A DNA stretch of 56,702 bases from contig DASZJD010000023.1 in NCBI GenBank assembly GCA_035948415.1, positions 1-56,702 on the forward strand, given 5' to 3'. The position numbers were made by a program, and so were the translations under genes. Of this stretch, positions 26,936 through 35,779 are shown one piece after another (the first letter of the stretch is position 1; every line of letters starts with the position of its first letter). Below the pieces are notes generated by a model. That model was not told where the DNA came from. It saw nothing but the letters and a program-made list of their open reading frames with translations, and did not search any database. Source of the stretch: Acidimicrobiia bacterium (GTDB taxonomy: Bacteria > Actinomycetota > Acidimicrobiia > IMCC26256 > PALSA-555).

Positions 26936-27268
26936 ACGCTCAGCGAGCATCTCGGGCGTGGCCCTGGCGCGGGCGCTGAAGCGCAAGCCGGCGGGTCTGG
27001 GGGTGGTTGCCCACCTGGATCGGCGAGTCGGCGACTCGATCGCGACCTCCGACTGCGAGTCATCCGATCGGGGGCTGGGCTCATCGCCCGCGCACGCTGG
27101 CTGAGCCGTCCTCTTCGTCGCTCCTCGCTCGCCGCGATCGTTTCGACCTTCGAGGGGACGCCCGTCGACACGATGCGATAAGGCCCCACACACGGTGGCG
27201 AGAGACGCGAGGCAGCGGCATCGGTGTCGGCCCCGGCGGAAGAGTCCAACTTCCGCCGGGGCTCAACG
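26936..27268. other. Gap after the anti-sigma gene
   Basis: No gene is supported in these 333 bp. The only structure I see is a degenerate copy of the dispersed palindrome at 27033-27061. The gap separates convergent genes (the HATPase on plus and the secreted protein on minus). Confidence 0.4.
27033..27061. repeat. Degenerate copy of the 27-bp palindrome (with 2-base insertion)
   Basis: The left edge GACTCG and the right arm TGCGAGTC are kept and the centre CGACCTCCGAC resembles that of the copy at 53374. Two extra bases after GACTCG lengthen it to 29 bp. It lies between convergent genes. Confidence 0.5.
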
Positions 27269-27640
27269 TCACTCGTGGCTGCCCGAGGTCCCTGCCTCCG
27301 GTTGCTCACCCGCAGGGGTGTGGTCGACGTTGGCTCCGTTCGGGTCCTGGTGGTTCGGCTCGGGGTCGTTGGCCGGCTCGCTCTCGCTCCCATGCTGGGG
27401 CTCGCCTGGGTCGGGCTTCTCGGTCTTCTCGCCCGCGGGCGTGGACTTCGAGTCGGTCTGGTCCTGACCTCCCGTCGGCGAGGTCGACGGTTGGGGGGGC
27501 GGGGCCTGCTGCTGGTGACGCACCGAGGAGCCATTCCCGCTCGACGTGGCGGCCGCGATGCCGGTGGCGCCGAGACCCAGGCCGGCGGCGATGGCGATGG
27601 CACTCAGCACGCGGGTCAGCCGCGTGGGTTCGTGAGACAC
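27269..27640 (-). CDS. Small secreted, disordered Pro/Gln/Glu-rich protein
   Basis: This 123-residue protein begins VSHEPTRLTRVLSAIAIAAGLGLGATGIAAA, a signal peptide with a cleavage site after AAA or thereabouts. The mature part (SSGNGSSVRHQQQAPPPQPSTSPTGGQDQTDSK and so on) is hydrophilic, low-complexity and without Cys, so it is probably disordered and may span or decorate the cell wall. GAAAGG lies upstream of the GTG. It faces the response regulator gene across a 190-bp gap, so it is a candidate target of that system. Function is unknown. Confidence 0.6.
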   Translation of the reverse strand: MSHEPTRLTRVLSAIAIAAGLGLGATGIAAATSSGNGSSVRHQQQAPPPQPSTSPTGGQDQTDSKSTPAGEKTEKPDPGEPQHGSESEPANDPEPNHQDPNGANVDHTPAGEQPEAGTSGSHE

Positions 27641-27829
27641 AGTCCTGGTCCTTTCCTTCGTGCCGAGGTGTCTCCCCGGTCGAGGAGCACACTCGGGGTC
27701 CGGGCCTGTCGCCTCGCTGAACGCCTGAACGCGCTCTCAGGCGGCCAGGCGTCAGGAGTCATTCAGCAGCGGTTCAGGTTGGTTCCGTACCGTGGAGCAG
27801 CGTCGACGACGCGAGGACTGGAGAGACGA

Positions 27830-28504
27830 TTGAGGGTTCTGGTCGTCGAAGACGACAAGCATCTCGCCGGGGCGGTCAAGCGGGGCCTCGAAGCCGAAGG
27901 CTACGCCGTCGACGTCGCGCTGGACGGCGTCCAGGGGAAGTGGCTCGCAACGGAGCAGGGCTACGACGTGATCGTCCTGGACATTCTGCTGCCGGGCCTC
28001 AACGGCTACCGGCTCTGTGGTGAGCTGCGGGACGCGGGCAACTGGACGCCGATCCTGATGCTCACGGCCAAGAACGGCGAGTACGACGAGGCCGAGGCAC
28101 TCGACACCGGTGCCGACGACTTCCTCTCCAAACCGTTCTCGTTCGTGGTGCTGTTGGCGCGCCTGCGAGCCCTCCTTCGGCGCGGGCGACCCGAACGTCC
28201 GATCCAGCTTGAGGTCGGAGACCTGCGGGTCGATCCCGCGGCGCGTCACTGCTGGCGCGCTGGTCAACCGGTCTCCTTGACCGCCCGGGAGTTTGCCGTC
28301 CTGGAATACCTCGTCCGACGCGCGGGTGACGTGGTCAGCAAGCGCGAGCTGCTCGAACACGTGTGGGACTTCGACTTCGAGGGTGATCCCAACATCATCG
28401 AGGTCTACGTCCGCCGTCTCCGCCGCAAGATCGACGAGCCCCGTGGCGCTCCGCTCATCCACACGGTGCGGGGAGCGGGCTACCGACTGAGCACCGATGC
28501 GTAG
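27830..28504 (+). CDS. OmpR/PhoB-family response regulator
   Basis: This 224-residue regulator starts at TTG 27830 (LRVLVVEDDKHLAGAVKRGL) with GGAGAG upstream. Receiver residues: VEDD, Asp in IVLDILLPGLNG, Thr in MLTAKNGE, Lys in DDFLSKPF. The winged-helix effector contains LTAREFAVLEYLVRRAGDVVSKRELLEHVWD and ends RGAGYRLSTDA. It overlaps the kinase gene by 8 bp. The frame is open upstream, but that part has no similarity. The pair resembles MtrAB/PrrAB-like actinobacterial systems in layout only. Confidence 0.92.
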   Translation: MRVLVVEDDKHLAGAVKRGLEAEGYAVDVALDGVQGKWLATEQGYDVIVLDILLPGLNGYRLCGELRDAGNWTPILMLTAKNGEYDEAEALDTGADDFLSKPFSFVVLLARLRALLRRGRPERPIQLEVGDLRVDPAARHCWRAGQPVSLTAREFAVLEYLVRRAGDVVSKRELLEHVWDFDFEGDPNIIEVYVRRLRRKIDEPRGAPLIHTVRGAGYRLSTDA

Positions 28505-29843
28505 TCGTCTTGGGAGCGTCCGCGTTCGAACGACCGCACTCGCGACCGTGGTCGTCGCCGTCGCCCTCCTCGTCGGTGCAGCGACCGTGGTGCTTCTTCA
28601 GCGCAGTTCGATGATCGCCGGCGTCGATCAGACCGCGCGCACGCACGCCGCCAACCTGGCCGCGCTCCTGCACAGCGGAGCGCTGCCGCCTTCGATCAGC
28701 GCCGGCCAGCAGGAAGACTCCTTCGCCCAGATCGTGGACCGCCACGGCCAGGTCGTCGCTGCCAGCGACAACATCTCCGGCGAAGCGCCCGTCATCGCCC
28801 GGAACGGCAGCCGATCCGTCCGAACGGTACGTGTGACGACGCTCGAGGCCCAATTCCGCGTCGCGGCGCTCCGAGCCTCGACTCCGGGCAACGCCACCGT
28901 CTACGTCGGTCAGGCGCTCTCGCCGGTCAACGAGGCCACGAACCAGCTCATCACGATGCTCTCGATCGGAGTCCCGGCGCTGCTCGTCGTCGTTGCCGGA
29001 ACCGCTTGGATGGTGACGGGGCGGGCGCTGAAGCCGGTCGAGGCGATCCGGGCCGAGGTCGCGGCGATCTCCGAACGCGAGCTGCACCGGCGAGTCCCCG
29101 AGCCTCCGACCGGCGATGAGATCAGCCGCTTGGCCCGCACCATGAACGCGATGCTCGCCCGCCTGGACGACGCCTACGAGCGGCAGAGCCGCTTCGTCTC
29201 CGACGCTTCCCACGAGCTCCAGAGCCCCATCGCCGCCCTCCGAACAAACCTCGAGGTCGACCTCGCACAGGTCGACCGAACGAGTTGGGTCGCCACTCGA
29301 CGCGAGGCCCTCGAAGACGTGACCTCGCTCCAATCTCTCGTGCAGGACCTCCTCACACTCGCTCGGATGCCCCCGGGTAGCCAACTGCGACGGCGAGAAC
29401 CCGTTGATCTCGACGACCTCGTGCTGCGCGAGGCGCAGGCAGTTGCGGAGCGGGAGCTCGTCCACGTTGACCTCCGGGGTGTGTCAGCCGGCCAAGTTGA
29501 GGGCGATCCGGGACAGCTGGCGCGAGCCATCCGCAACCTGGTCGAGAACGCCGAACGGCATGCGGTATCCACGATCACGCTGGCGGTCCAAGAGCACGAA
29601 GCCGCGGTCGAGATCACGGTCGCTGACGACGGTGCCGGCATCGCTCCCGAGGATCGGCAGCGGATCTTTGAGCGCTTCGCTCGACTCGATGACGCGCGTA
29701 CACCGCACACCTCGGGCTCCGGCCTCGGCCTCGCAATCGCGAGCGAGATCGTCAGGCAGCATGGCGGCACGCTGACGGTAGCGGACAACCGGCCCGGTGC
29801 ACGCTTCGTCATGCGCGTGCCTGCGGCCTCGCCATCGAGTTGA
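28497..29843 (+). CDS. Sensor histidine kinase
   Basis: This 448-residue kinase has membrane segment 1 near residues 14-34 (TVVVAVALLVGAATVVLL) and segment 2 near 157-178 (GVPALLVVVAGTAWMVTG), with an extracytoplasmic sensor of about 120 residues between them. HAMP, then the H-box VSDASHELQSPIAALRTN. Note Gln-Ser where Arg-Thr is usual after HEL, which still keeps the phospho-His. The N-box is LVENAERHA, G1 VADDGAGI and G2 GSGLGLAIASEIVRQHGG. It overlaps the regulator by 8 bp. The signal is unknown; the nearby small secreted protein might be a partner. Confidence 0.9.
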   Translation: MRSRLGSVRVRTTALATVVVAVALLVGAATVVLLQRSSMIAGVDQTARTHAANLAALLHSGALPPSISAGQQEDSFAQIVDRHGQVVAASDNISGEAPVIARNGSRSVRTVRVTTLEAQFRVAALRASTPGNATVYVGQALSPVNEATNQLITMLSIGVPALLVVVAGTAWMVTGRALKPVEAIRAEVAAISERELHRRVPEPPTGDEISRLARTMNAMLARLDDAYERQSRFVSDASHELQSPIAALRTNLEVDLAQVDRTSWVATRREALEDVTSLQSLVQDLLTLARMPPGSQLRRREPVDLDDLVLREAQAVAERELVHVDLRGVSAGQVEGDPGQLARAIRNLVENAERHAVSTITLAVQEHEAAVEITVADDGAGIAPEDRQRIFERFARLDDARTPHTSGSGLGLAIASEIVRQHGGTLTVADNRPGARFVMRVPAASPSS

Positions 29844-29986
29844 TGCATCGCACCACGCTGGGACATTGCCGACCGCGCTGCCGCGTCGTCTGCCCGAGCC
29901 TCCAGCCCGTGGTCCGATCACTCGCGGACACCCTCGAGGCGACGCGGGCTGACGTCGACGGCGAGCTCGACGTCGGAGCGGCATAG
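29843..29986 (+). CDS. Possible small ORF coupled to the kinase stop
   Basis: A 47-codon frame starts at an ATG overlapping the kinase stop (TGATG). It has three Cys (CRPRC...VVC) and a hydrophilic end, but I find no family resemblance and no independent ribosome binding site. It may be spurious. Confidence 0.18.
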   Translation: MHRTTLGHCRPRCRVVCPSLQPVVRSLADTLEATRADVDGELDVGAA

Positions 29987-30304
29987 ACGGTTCAGCCTCT
30001 CGCGTCGCCCGCTTTACGACACCGACACACGGCCGCAACGCACCGCGTCCACGCTGAGGCTCGTGGTCGGTGCTCGAGTGGTCCGGTCTCTGCCGTGAGT
30101 CCCTCGCCCGATCCGAGTCGCGTCCGGGGCTGGCATCACGCCCGGGACCCTCCGCACGGTCAGCCGCTCGGAGGGCGCGTCACCCAGGCTTCAGAGGGAC
30201 GAAGCCGGCGCGACACGCACGGCCGCTGGATATCGACCGTGTGGGGCCGCCTCCTCGACGAGTACCGGCTGGCGAGCTCACGAGTGTCGGGTCAGGGGGA
30301 GGCC
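29987..30304. other. Gap before the GNAT gene
   Basis: No gene or clear structure is supported in these 318 bp. The flanking genes are convergent, so it should hold terminators, but I see no strong hairpin. Confidence 0.35.
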
Positions 30305-31162
30305 TCAGAACAGGATCGACGGAAGCCACGAACCGGCCGGTTCGCTGTAGAGCCCGGTCGTCATCAGTGTCATCAGCTGGACGACCCGCAGCCCGTTCTC
30401 CATGCACCAGCGCAGCAGTGCACCATTGCGAGTTGGCACCAGTATCCCGGAACCCGCGTACGCGTCGGCCGCTCCGATCAGGGCCGTCACGTCCTCATTC
30501 GACTCGCCGACCGCGTGGGCGAAGAAGGCCAGGTCGCTCGCGTAGCCGCTGATTCGCCCGTCATGTTCCACGACCCGCGCCGTGCCCTGGGCGATGCAGT
30601 CGGCGAGTTCTCCGCCGCGGTGATGTCCGTGCACCGCTTCACACAGCGTGTTGCAGGGCTCGAGGTCTCCGGTCGTCGCTTGGCGTACGGCGTATCCCGG
30701 CACCGTCGCCCGAATCGGCGGGCCCTGAAGACACGCGAGCTGCTCCCTGACGTCGAAGCCGAGCTTCGTGTAGAGCGCGAACGAGCGATTGTGATATCCG
30801 GCCTGGACGAGGCGCACGCCGGGGAAACGCTGGGCTTCGGCGCGGCGCATCACGTCTTCCATCAGGTGCTTCCCGATGCTGTGGTCCTGGACCGACGGGT
30901 CCACGGTGATCGGGCCCACGCCGGCGATCGGGCACCGTTCATCGAGGAAGTTGCTGCCAGCGACTCGACCGTCGACCTCGGCGACCACGGAGTAGATGCC
31001 CGGGTTGGCCAAGAGCACCCCGAGCAGGAGCTGCGCCACCTCGGCCGACGGGAAGTCACAAGGAAAGCTGTGGGCGGCGGCGATCGACGCAAAGGCGTCG
31101 TAACAGATCCGGCCGGTGGCGCCGGCGTCGTCCGGCGCGCCGGGGCGAAGCTTCAGGGTCAT
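30305..31162 (-). CDS. GNAT family protein with two acetyltransferase-like domains
   Basis: This 285-residue protein starts at ATG 31162 (MTLKLRPGAPDDAGATGRICY), preceded by GGAGGA. The first domain (residues about 1-150) has the GNAT features: VVAEVDGRVAGSNFLDE, then ITVDPSVQDHSIGKHLMEDVMRRAE with a rewritten acetyl-CoA loop (D-H-S-I-G-K for Q-x-x-G-x-G/A), and NRSFALYTKLGFD. The second half (YAVRQATTGDLEPCNTLCEAVHG to the C-terminal WLPSILF) is a second GNAT-like module. The Y-S-E-P-x-G-x-W-L-P-S-I-L-F end is characteristic of this double-GNAT group. Substrate unknown. Confidence 0.8.
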   Translation of the reverse strand: MTLKLRPGAPDDAGATGRICYDAFASIAAAHSFPCDFPSAEVAQLLLGVLLANPGIYSVVAEVDGRVAGSNFLDERCPIAGVGPITVDPSVQDHSIGKHLMEDVMRRAEAQRFPGVRLVQAGYHNRSFALYTKLGFDVREQLACLQGPPIRATVPGYAVRQATTGDLEPCNTLCEAVHGHHRGGELADCIAQGTARVVEHDGRISGYASDLAFFAHAVGESNEDVTALIGAADAYAGSGILVPTRNGALLRWCMENGLRVVQLMTLMTTGLYSEPAGSWLPSILF

Positions 31163-31528
31163 GCCGAGGGTTCCTCCACGGCCCAATCCTCGCACGGTCA
31201 TGGGTCGCGGCGAAGGCCTCGGGGCGAGCGCCTCGGCCGTTTCAGACTCGGGCGGTCGCCGCCGCGAACGAGGAGGTCGGCAGCGGGGCTGCGATGTGCC
31301 GGACCTCGGCCCAGTGAGGATGGCGACGGTGAGCACGGCGCGCCGACTCGAGCCGCGACCGACTCGCGGTTCGGTGGATCGCGAGTCAGCGATTCGATGC
31401 CAAGTCGCGGCCGCGCCCACGTCGAGTCGACCGGCAAGCCCAGGGCTGGGCAAGCGCCGCTCCGGGAGGCCCAGAGCGCCCTTTACGCTGGGTGTTGTGT
31501 GCTCACGGAGCGTGAGATAGGGTCCTCC
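31163..31528. other. Gap upstream of the GNAT gene
   Basis: No gene is supported here. One full copy of the 27-bp palindrome lies at 31361-31387. The remainder shows GC-rich sequence with no other structure that I can support. Confidence 0.4.
31361..31387. repeat. 27-bp palindromic repeat, perfect arms
   Basis: GACTCGCG (31361-31368) and CGCGAGTC (31380-31387) are perfect inverted arms around an 11-base spacer GTTCGGTGGAT. It is one of five 27-bp copies in the window. Confidence 0.8.
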
Positions 31529-31933
31529 GTGGGGGCAGGCAGGCCTCGGGAGGCCAGCCTGACTGTTCAGAGGCGGAATCGCTCCCCGCGACGCCCGATA
31601 GCACCCGAGCGGCCGCCGGCCAGACGGCCGATCGTCGACGCGGATTCCGGAGCGGGTGATCCGGCGTTCCGGTCGACCACGCTCACGTTCGTGTTCGTGC
31701 TTGCGCCCACCGAGTTCACGCGCTGGCGGGCGCGGACGACTGGTCCCCGCGATGTGACGGGGGACCGCCGACTTGCCACCGTCGTTGTCAATGAACGCCA
31801 CGGCGTCGATCCCACGCACAGCGTGATGCTGGAGGTCACCGGCTCAGCCGACGCCGTGCGCACCTTCGCGCAAAGCGTGGCGATCGATACCGTCCAGCGG
31901 GGCCACCTGCGACGTCGCCTCGTTCGGCGATAG
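31529..31933 (+). CDS. Possible hypothetical protein
   Basis: A GTG-started frame of 134 residues. The second half (STTLTFVFVLAPTEFTRWRARTTGP, ATVVVNERHGVDPTHSVMLEVTGSADAVRTFAQSVAIDTVQRG) has an ordered look with beta-strand and helix alternation and high third-position GC. The first 45 residues look like non-coding sequence, so the real start may be further in, near 31688. No ribosome binding site decides it. No family is recognised. Confidence 0.3.
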   Translation: MGAGRPREASLTVQRRNRSPRRPIAPERPPARRPIVDADSGAGDPAFRSTTLTFVFVLAPTEFTRWRARTTGPRDVTGDRRLATVVVNERHGVDPTHSVMLEVTGSADAVRTFAQSVAIDTVQRGHLRRRLVRR

Positions 31934-32183
31934 TCAGAGGCCGGCTCGCGGCCCCGGGACTCGCCCTCAAGCCCGTTCGAGGAGCTCGAGGGCTCGCGCG
32001 GCTCTCCACGAACCTCAGCTGGTGGGGCGCTCGGATTGCCCGGTCCAGCCTCAGTGCTGACCCCTGAACGGATCCTCGGGGAATTCGAGTCCTCGAGCGA
32101 GCCACGCGTTATCGTCCGGCGACGCTCGGGCCGGTCGAGCGCTCCGATCGACCCGCGACGAGGTGCCAGGGTTGAAACCGAGG

Positions 32184-33326
32184 ATGTCAAGGACGGGACT
32201 CCGGCTCGGCGGAGCGTTGGCTGCGGCCGCCCTCGGCGCAGGCCTGGTAGCCGGGCTCGGCACTTCGGCTGGCGCGGCACCCGTCTCGACGCCCTTCACG
32301 ACGCCAGGGGCGGCGTCGTTCCCCGTGCCCACGGGCATCTGCTTCGTGACGATCTCCGCGGACGGCGGCCATGGTGGATCAGGCTCCCAAACCGGCGGTG
32401 CGCCCCAAGCGGCCGGCGGCACTGGCGCGGCGGTGCTGGCCCGAGTCGCGGTCACACCGGGCAGCACGCTCGGCGTGCTGGTCGGTGGAGGAGGCGGCAC
32501 CGCCAACGGCTTAGTCGTCGCCCCGGGCGGGATTGGAGGCGGTGGCGGCGGCGGGACCAACGTCGCTCTCTCCGGTGGCGGTGGCGGCGGCGCCTCCGCG
32601 GTCTCCACCTCGACGGGCGTGCCCCTCACCGTCGCGGGCGGCGGCGGCGGCGGCGGAAGCGTGAACGGCGGGGGTGCCGGCGCCGGTGGTAACGGCGGAG
32701 CAAGCGGCACCGCGGGCGTGAACGGCGCCGGTGGGACCGGCGGCGGAGGCGGCACCAGCGCCGGGGGCGGCGGAGGCGGCGGCGCGCTGACTGCTGATCA
32801 AGGCGGCGGTGGCGGCGGTGTCGCGGTCGGTGCTGGTGGAGCGGCGGGCGGCGGGAACGCAGGCGCTGGCGGCGGCGGCAACACGACCGTCGGGGGCGGC
32901 GGGGGCGGCGCGGGCGCGGGCACCGGCCACGGGGGCTCCGGCGGCACCGGTGGTACCGGCACCGGTGGTGTCGCAGCCGGTGCAGGCGGCGGTGCCGGCG
33001 ACGGGACAGGCGGGAACGGCGGCGCCGGCGGCACGACCATGGGCGCCCAAGACGGGGGCGGCGGTGGCGGCGGCATCGGCTTCGCGGGCGGCGGTGGCGG
33101 CTCCATCGTGGGCGGCGGCGGTGGTGGCGGCGGCTACGGCGCCGGTGGCGGGGCGGGCGGCTTCAGTGGCGGTGGTGGCGGCTCCTCATTCGAAGCTGCG
33201 AGCGCGACCGGCGTGTCTGTAACACCCAGCGCTCGCGCTGGCGGCGGCCAGGTGACGATCAGCTACGACCCGACCACGGACAGCTGCCCGCCGGTGCTCG
33301 TCGTCACTCCCCGCTTCACCGGCTGA
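32184..33326 (+). CDS. Glycine-rich secreted protein
   Basis: This protein of about 380 residues starts at ATG 32184; GTG at 32163 is an alternative. A signal peptide (LGGALAAAALGAGLVAGLGTSAGAAP) is followed by a beta-like segment with CFVTISADGGHGGSG. About 250 residues of Gly-Gly-X/Gly-Ala-Gly repeats come next, ending in FSGGGGGSSFEAAS and QVTISYDPTTDSCPPVLVV. The edge segments with CFVTIS and VTISYD resemble the borders of glycine-rich surface domains such as those in PE_PGRS-like or receptor Gly-rich proteins, without the PE domain. It is probably a wall or matrix structural protein. It precedes the glycosidase-like gene by 26 bp. Confidence 0.75.
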   Translation: MSRTGLRLGGALAAAALGAGLVAGLGTSAGAAPVSTPFTTPGAASFPVPTGICFVTISADGGHGGSGSQTGGAPQAAGGTGAAVLARVAVTPGSTLGVLVGGGGGTANGLVVAPGGIGGGGGGGTNVALSGGGGGGASAVSTSTGVPLTVAGGGGGGGSVNGGGAGAGGNGGASGTAGVNGAGGTGGGGGTSAGGGGGGGALTADQGGGGGGVAVGAGGAAGGGNAGAGGGGNTTVGGGGGGAGAGTGHGGSGGTGGTGTGGVAAGAGGGAGDGTGGNGGAGGTTMGAQDGGGGGGGIGFAGGGGGSIVGGGGGGGGYGAGGGAGGFSGGGGGSSFEAASATGVSVTPSARAGGGQVTISYDPTTDSCPPVLVVTPRFTG

Positions 33327-33352
33327 TCCGACTGCACCCAACACGACAGCGC

Positions 33353-35515
33353 GTGGGCGCCGATCTGATCGGTGCCATCCGCCCCCTACGTGGAGTGCGA
33401 CGCCGCGGTTCGCTGACCGTCAGCGTCACGGTGCTCGCAGGGGCTCTTGTCTTGGGGGGTGCCGCTGCGGCTCCGCCGGGACGGCACGGACGGTCCACGG
33501 GCCCGGTTGCCGCCGTCGGAGGTCCAGGCAAGCCATATGCGTGCGCTCCGTCTGCCGGTGGAAGCATCTCCGGAATCTTCGGCGACGCCAGCGCGATCGG
33601 TTGGCAAGGAAACGCGCAGGGTGTGGTGGCCTGCCTCGGCGGCAGCTTCTACGTTCAGGACGGCTTGAACACGAGCTACGGCTACGGGATCTACGACAAC
33701 AGCAGCACGAATTGGACCAATGTCGATGGCTACCTGCCAGCACTGAACTCAGCCTTCCACCGCTTTGGCGCCGACATCTCGATCACGAACTTCGCCGACG
33801 AGCTCGCTCTAGGCGGCAACACGTACGTCGCTGTGTACAGCCGAGTCGCGATCCACAATCAGACCCGCGGCGTCGTTCACGCTGATCCACAGCCGTCCGC
33901 GGGCCTCATTCCCCTCGCGTCCGCGCCCCTCGACGTCGGGGCTGGGGCGACGGTCGACCACGACTACGTCATCGCCGCTGATCGCTTCGGCCACCAGTAC
34001 CCGTGGCCCTCCGAGCAGGCTCTGGGCGCTGCCGGTGGCTTCGACGCCCACTTCGCACACATGCGGGACTTCTGGAACGCCCGACTCGCGTCGATCGCCC
34101 AGATCGACCTTCCGGACGCCCAGCTCGGAGCCGCATACCGGAGCGGGTTCATCTATACCCAGATCGCCCGGAGCGGCGATCACCTCAACACCGGTGTCAA
34201 CGGCTACGAAAGCGAGTTCAGCCACGACGTCATCGGCATTCTTGCCAACCTGTTCACCCAAGGAGACTTCTCCAACGCCCAGGCTCTCCTCCTCACGGCT
34301 CGCGACGCGGTTGGGGCGCAGGGCCAGTACTTGGACGGGCGGTGGACCTACCCGTGGCCATGGGCGATCTACCTGCTCAAGACGGGCGACGTCGGCTTCG
34401 TCAAGGCCAACTTCTCGACCGAGGGATCGAACGGGTCCGCCACGCCGAGCATCAAAGACACGGCCCACCTCATCGCGGCGAGCCGCACCGGCCCCGGCGG
34501 GATCATCGGACGGACCTACGACATCGACACGATCGGCTACTGGACCATCGATGACTACGAAGCCCTGATGGGACTCACGGCCTACCGGTATCTCGCGCAG
34601 CGTGCCGGAGACGCCGGCGAGGCCGAGTGGGCAACCACGGAGTACGACAGCCTGTTGGCCGCGACGAACCGCACCCTGGGGGCGACGATTCGCCGGTACC
34701 ACCTTCGTTACCTGCCTTGCTCAGTCTTCGAGCCCAACACCTTCAACCGCTGTGCGAACGCCGAAGACGCGAACTGGGCGGCGCCGTTCCTGTTTGGCCG
34801 CTGGGCCTGGGATGGCTCCCTCTTGGGCGCCGAGGTCAGCGGTGCCGGCGTGGACCTGATCGACGCCACGTACGCGTACGGATTCCATCGGCTGAGCGGC
34901 AAGCTGCCGCCCGATACCTTCGGCGGCTACCCCGACCACTTCTACTTCTCCACGGCGTACAACGCCGGATACGGCGGCTGGGGACTGGCCAGCCGGGAGC
35001 ACCGCGAGCAAGGGATCCTGAGCTACGAGTTCATGATCCGTCACTCCCAGAGCGGCCCCTTCTCCTGGTGGGAGAGCGCCAGCAGCCCGAACCCATCATC
35101 ACCGTGGATCGGCAGCCACCCTCGCAGCGGCCAGGGGTCCGCTCCACACGCCTGGGGCATTGCCAACGCGAACAAGGTGCTCCTCGACGCCCTGGTCGCG
35201 CAGCGATCGGACGGCACGCTCATCATCGGCCGAGGAGTTCCCAACACCTGGGTGCGCACCGGCAAGACGATCTCGGTCGCGAACTTCCCCAGTATCGACG
35301 GCCATCGACTCGGCGTGACCGTGTCAGTCCACGATCGGACCGTGACGCTGACCCTGACCGGCGACCGGCCGGTCGGCCCGGTGCTGTTCCAGCTTCCAGC
35401 CTTTGTCCACAACCTGCGGCACGCCGGGCCCGGGAACGTGGACGATCGCACCGGGACCGTGGCGCTTCCCTCGGGGGCCACACACACGACCGTGGACCTG
35501 GCTCACGACGTGTGA
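33353..35515 (+). CDS. Secreted (alpha/alpha)6 six-hairpin glycosidase-like protein
   Basis: This 720-residue protein starts at GTG 33353. An N-terminal hydrophobic segment (TVSVTVLAGALVLGGAAAA) is the export signal. A beta-domain follows (YACAPSAGGSISGIFGDASAIGWQGNAQGVVACLGG). The region from about residue 230 on, with the repeated helices RDFWNARLASIAQIDLPD, NTGVNGYESEFSHDVIGILANLF, WAIYLLKTGDVGFV, YWTIDDYEALMGLTAYRYLAQ and WAAPFLFGRWAWDG, resembles six-hairpin glycosidases (GH15/GH63/GH65-type toroids), with D/E-rich loops. The exact GH family is not certain, nor is the substrate. A C-terminal beta domain closes the protein. Tight spacing after the glycine-rich gene suggests an operon for a surface polymer and an enzyme acting on it. 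Confidence 0.7.
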   Translation: MGADLIGAIRPLRGVRRRGSLTVSVTVLAGALVLGGAAAAPPGRHGRSTGPVAAVGGPGKPYACAPSAGGSISGIFGDASAIGWQGNAQGVVACLGGSFYVQDGLNTSYGYGIYDNSSTNWTNVDGYLPALNSAFHRFGADISITNFADELALGGNTYVAVYSRVAIHNQTRGVVHADPQPSAGLIPLASAPLDVGAGATVDHDYVIAADRFGHQYPWPSEQALGAAGGFDAHFAHMRDFWNARLASIAQIDLPDAQLGAAYRSGFIYTQIARSGDHLNTGVNGYESEFSHDVIGILANLFTQGDFSNAQALLLTARDAVGAQGQYLDGRWTYPWPWAIYLLKTGDVGFVKANFSTEGSNGSATPSIKDTAHLIAASRTGPGGIIGRTYDIDTIGYWTIDDYEALMGLTAYRYLAQRAGDAGEAEWATTEYDSLLAATNRTLGATIRRYHLRYLPCSVFEPNTFNRCANAEDANWAAPFLFGRWAWDGSLLGAEVSGAGVDLIDATYAYGFHRLSGKLPPDTFGGYPDHFYFSTAYNAGYGGWGLASREHREQGILSYEFMIRHSQSGPFSWWESASSPNPSSPWIGSHPRSGQGSAPHAWGIANANKVLLDALVAQRSDGTLIIGRGVPNTWVRTGKTISVANFPSIDGHRLGVTVSVHDRTVTLTLTGDRPVGPVLFQLPAFVHNLRHAGPGNVDDRTGTVALPSGATHTTVDLAHDV

Positions 35516-35630
35516 CCGAGAGCTTGCACGCCGGGTCGTGGTCCTGGGGTCGCCATCAGCGAGGCGAGCGACGGAACCTGGTTGCGTCGCCCCTGACACG
35601 TGGACCCAAGACCGGCGTCGCCCCGCCAGT

Positions 35631-35657
35631 GGCTCGCGATTGATTGGACCGCGGGTC
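35631..35657. repeat. 27-bp palindromic repeat, variant arms
   Basis: GGCTCGCG (35631-35638) and CGCGGGTC (35650-35657) flank 11 bases. One base of each arm differs from the GACTCGCG/CGCGAGTC type. It lies 115 bp after the glycosidase-like gene and immediately before a strong terminator hairpin. Confidence 0.7.
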
Positions 35658-35689
35658 ACGGCTGACCGCCTGTCAAGGCGGTCAGCCGT
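35658..35689 (+). terminator. Strong hairpin, 13-bp perfect stem
   Basis: A 13-bp perfect stem (35658-35670 with 35677-35689) closes on the 6-base loop TGTCAA. It is the best terminator candidate of the window, placed after the secreted glycosidase operon and before the TIGR03086 gene. It has no T-run. It directly abuts the dispersed palindrome, so both may act as one 3' element. Confidence 0.75.
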
Positions 35690-35779
35690 CGTCTCCAGCT
35701 TCCGATGGGCCACGTTTCGAGCGCGCCCTCATCAGGGAAGGACCGATGAGTTGGCATGATCTGGCTCGTCTGACTGGTG

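Noticed and set aside
31163-31819. Extension of the GNAT gene to 31819 on the minus strand
   Set aside because: The conserved GNAT start and a good ribosome binding site are at 31162; the extra 219 residues are Arg/Pro-rich without similarity.
32051-32755. A Pro-rich frame on the minus strand opposite the glycine-rich gene
   Set aside because: It is the expected antisense of GGC/GGT repeats and has no independent start signals.
32340-33200. The repetitive glycine-rich stretch as a CRISPR array or tandem DNA repeat
   Set aside because: The repetition is of GGX codons with irregular period and no spacers; it is protein low complexity, not an array.
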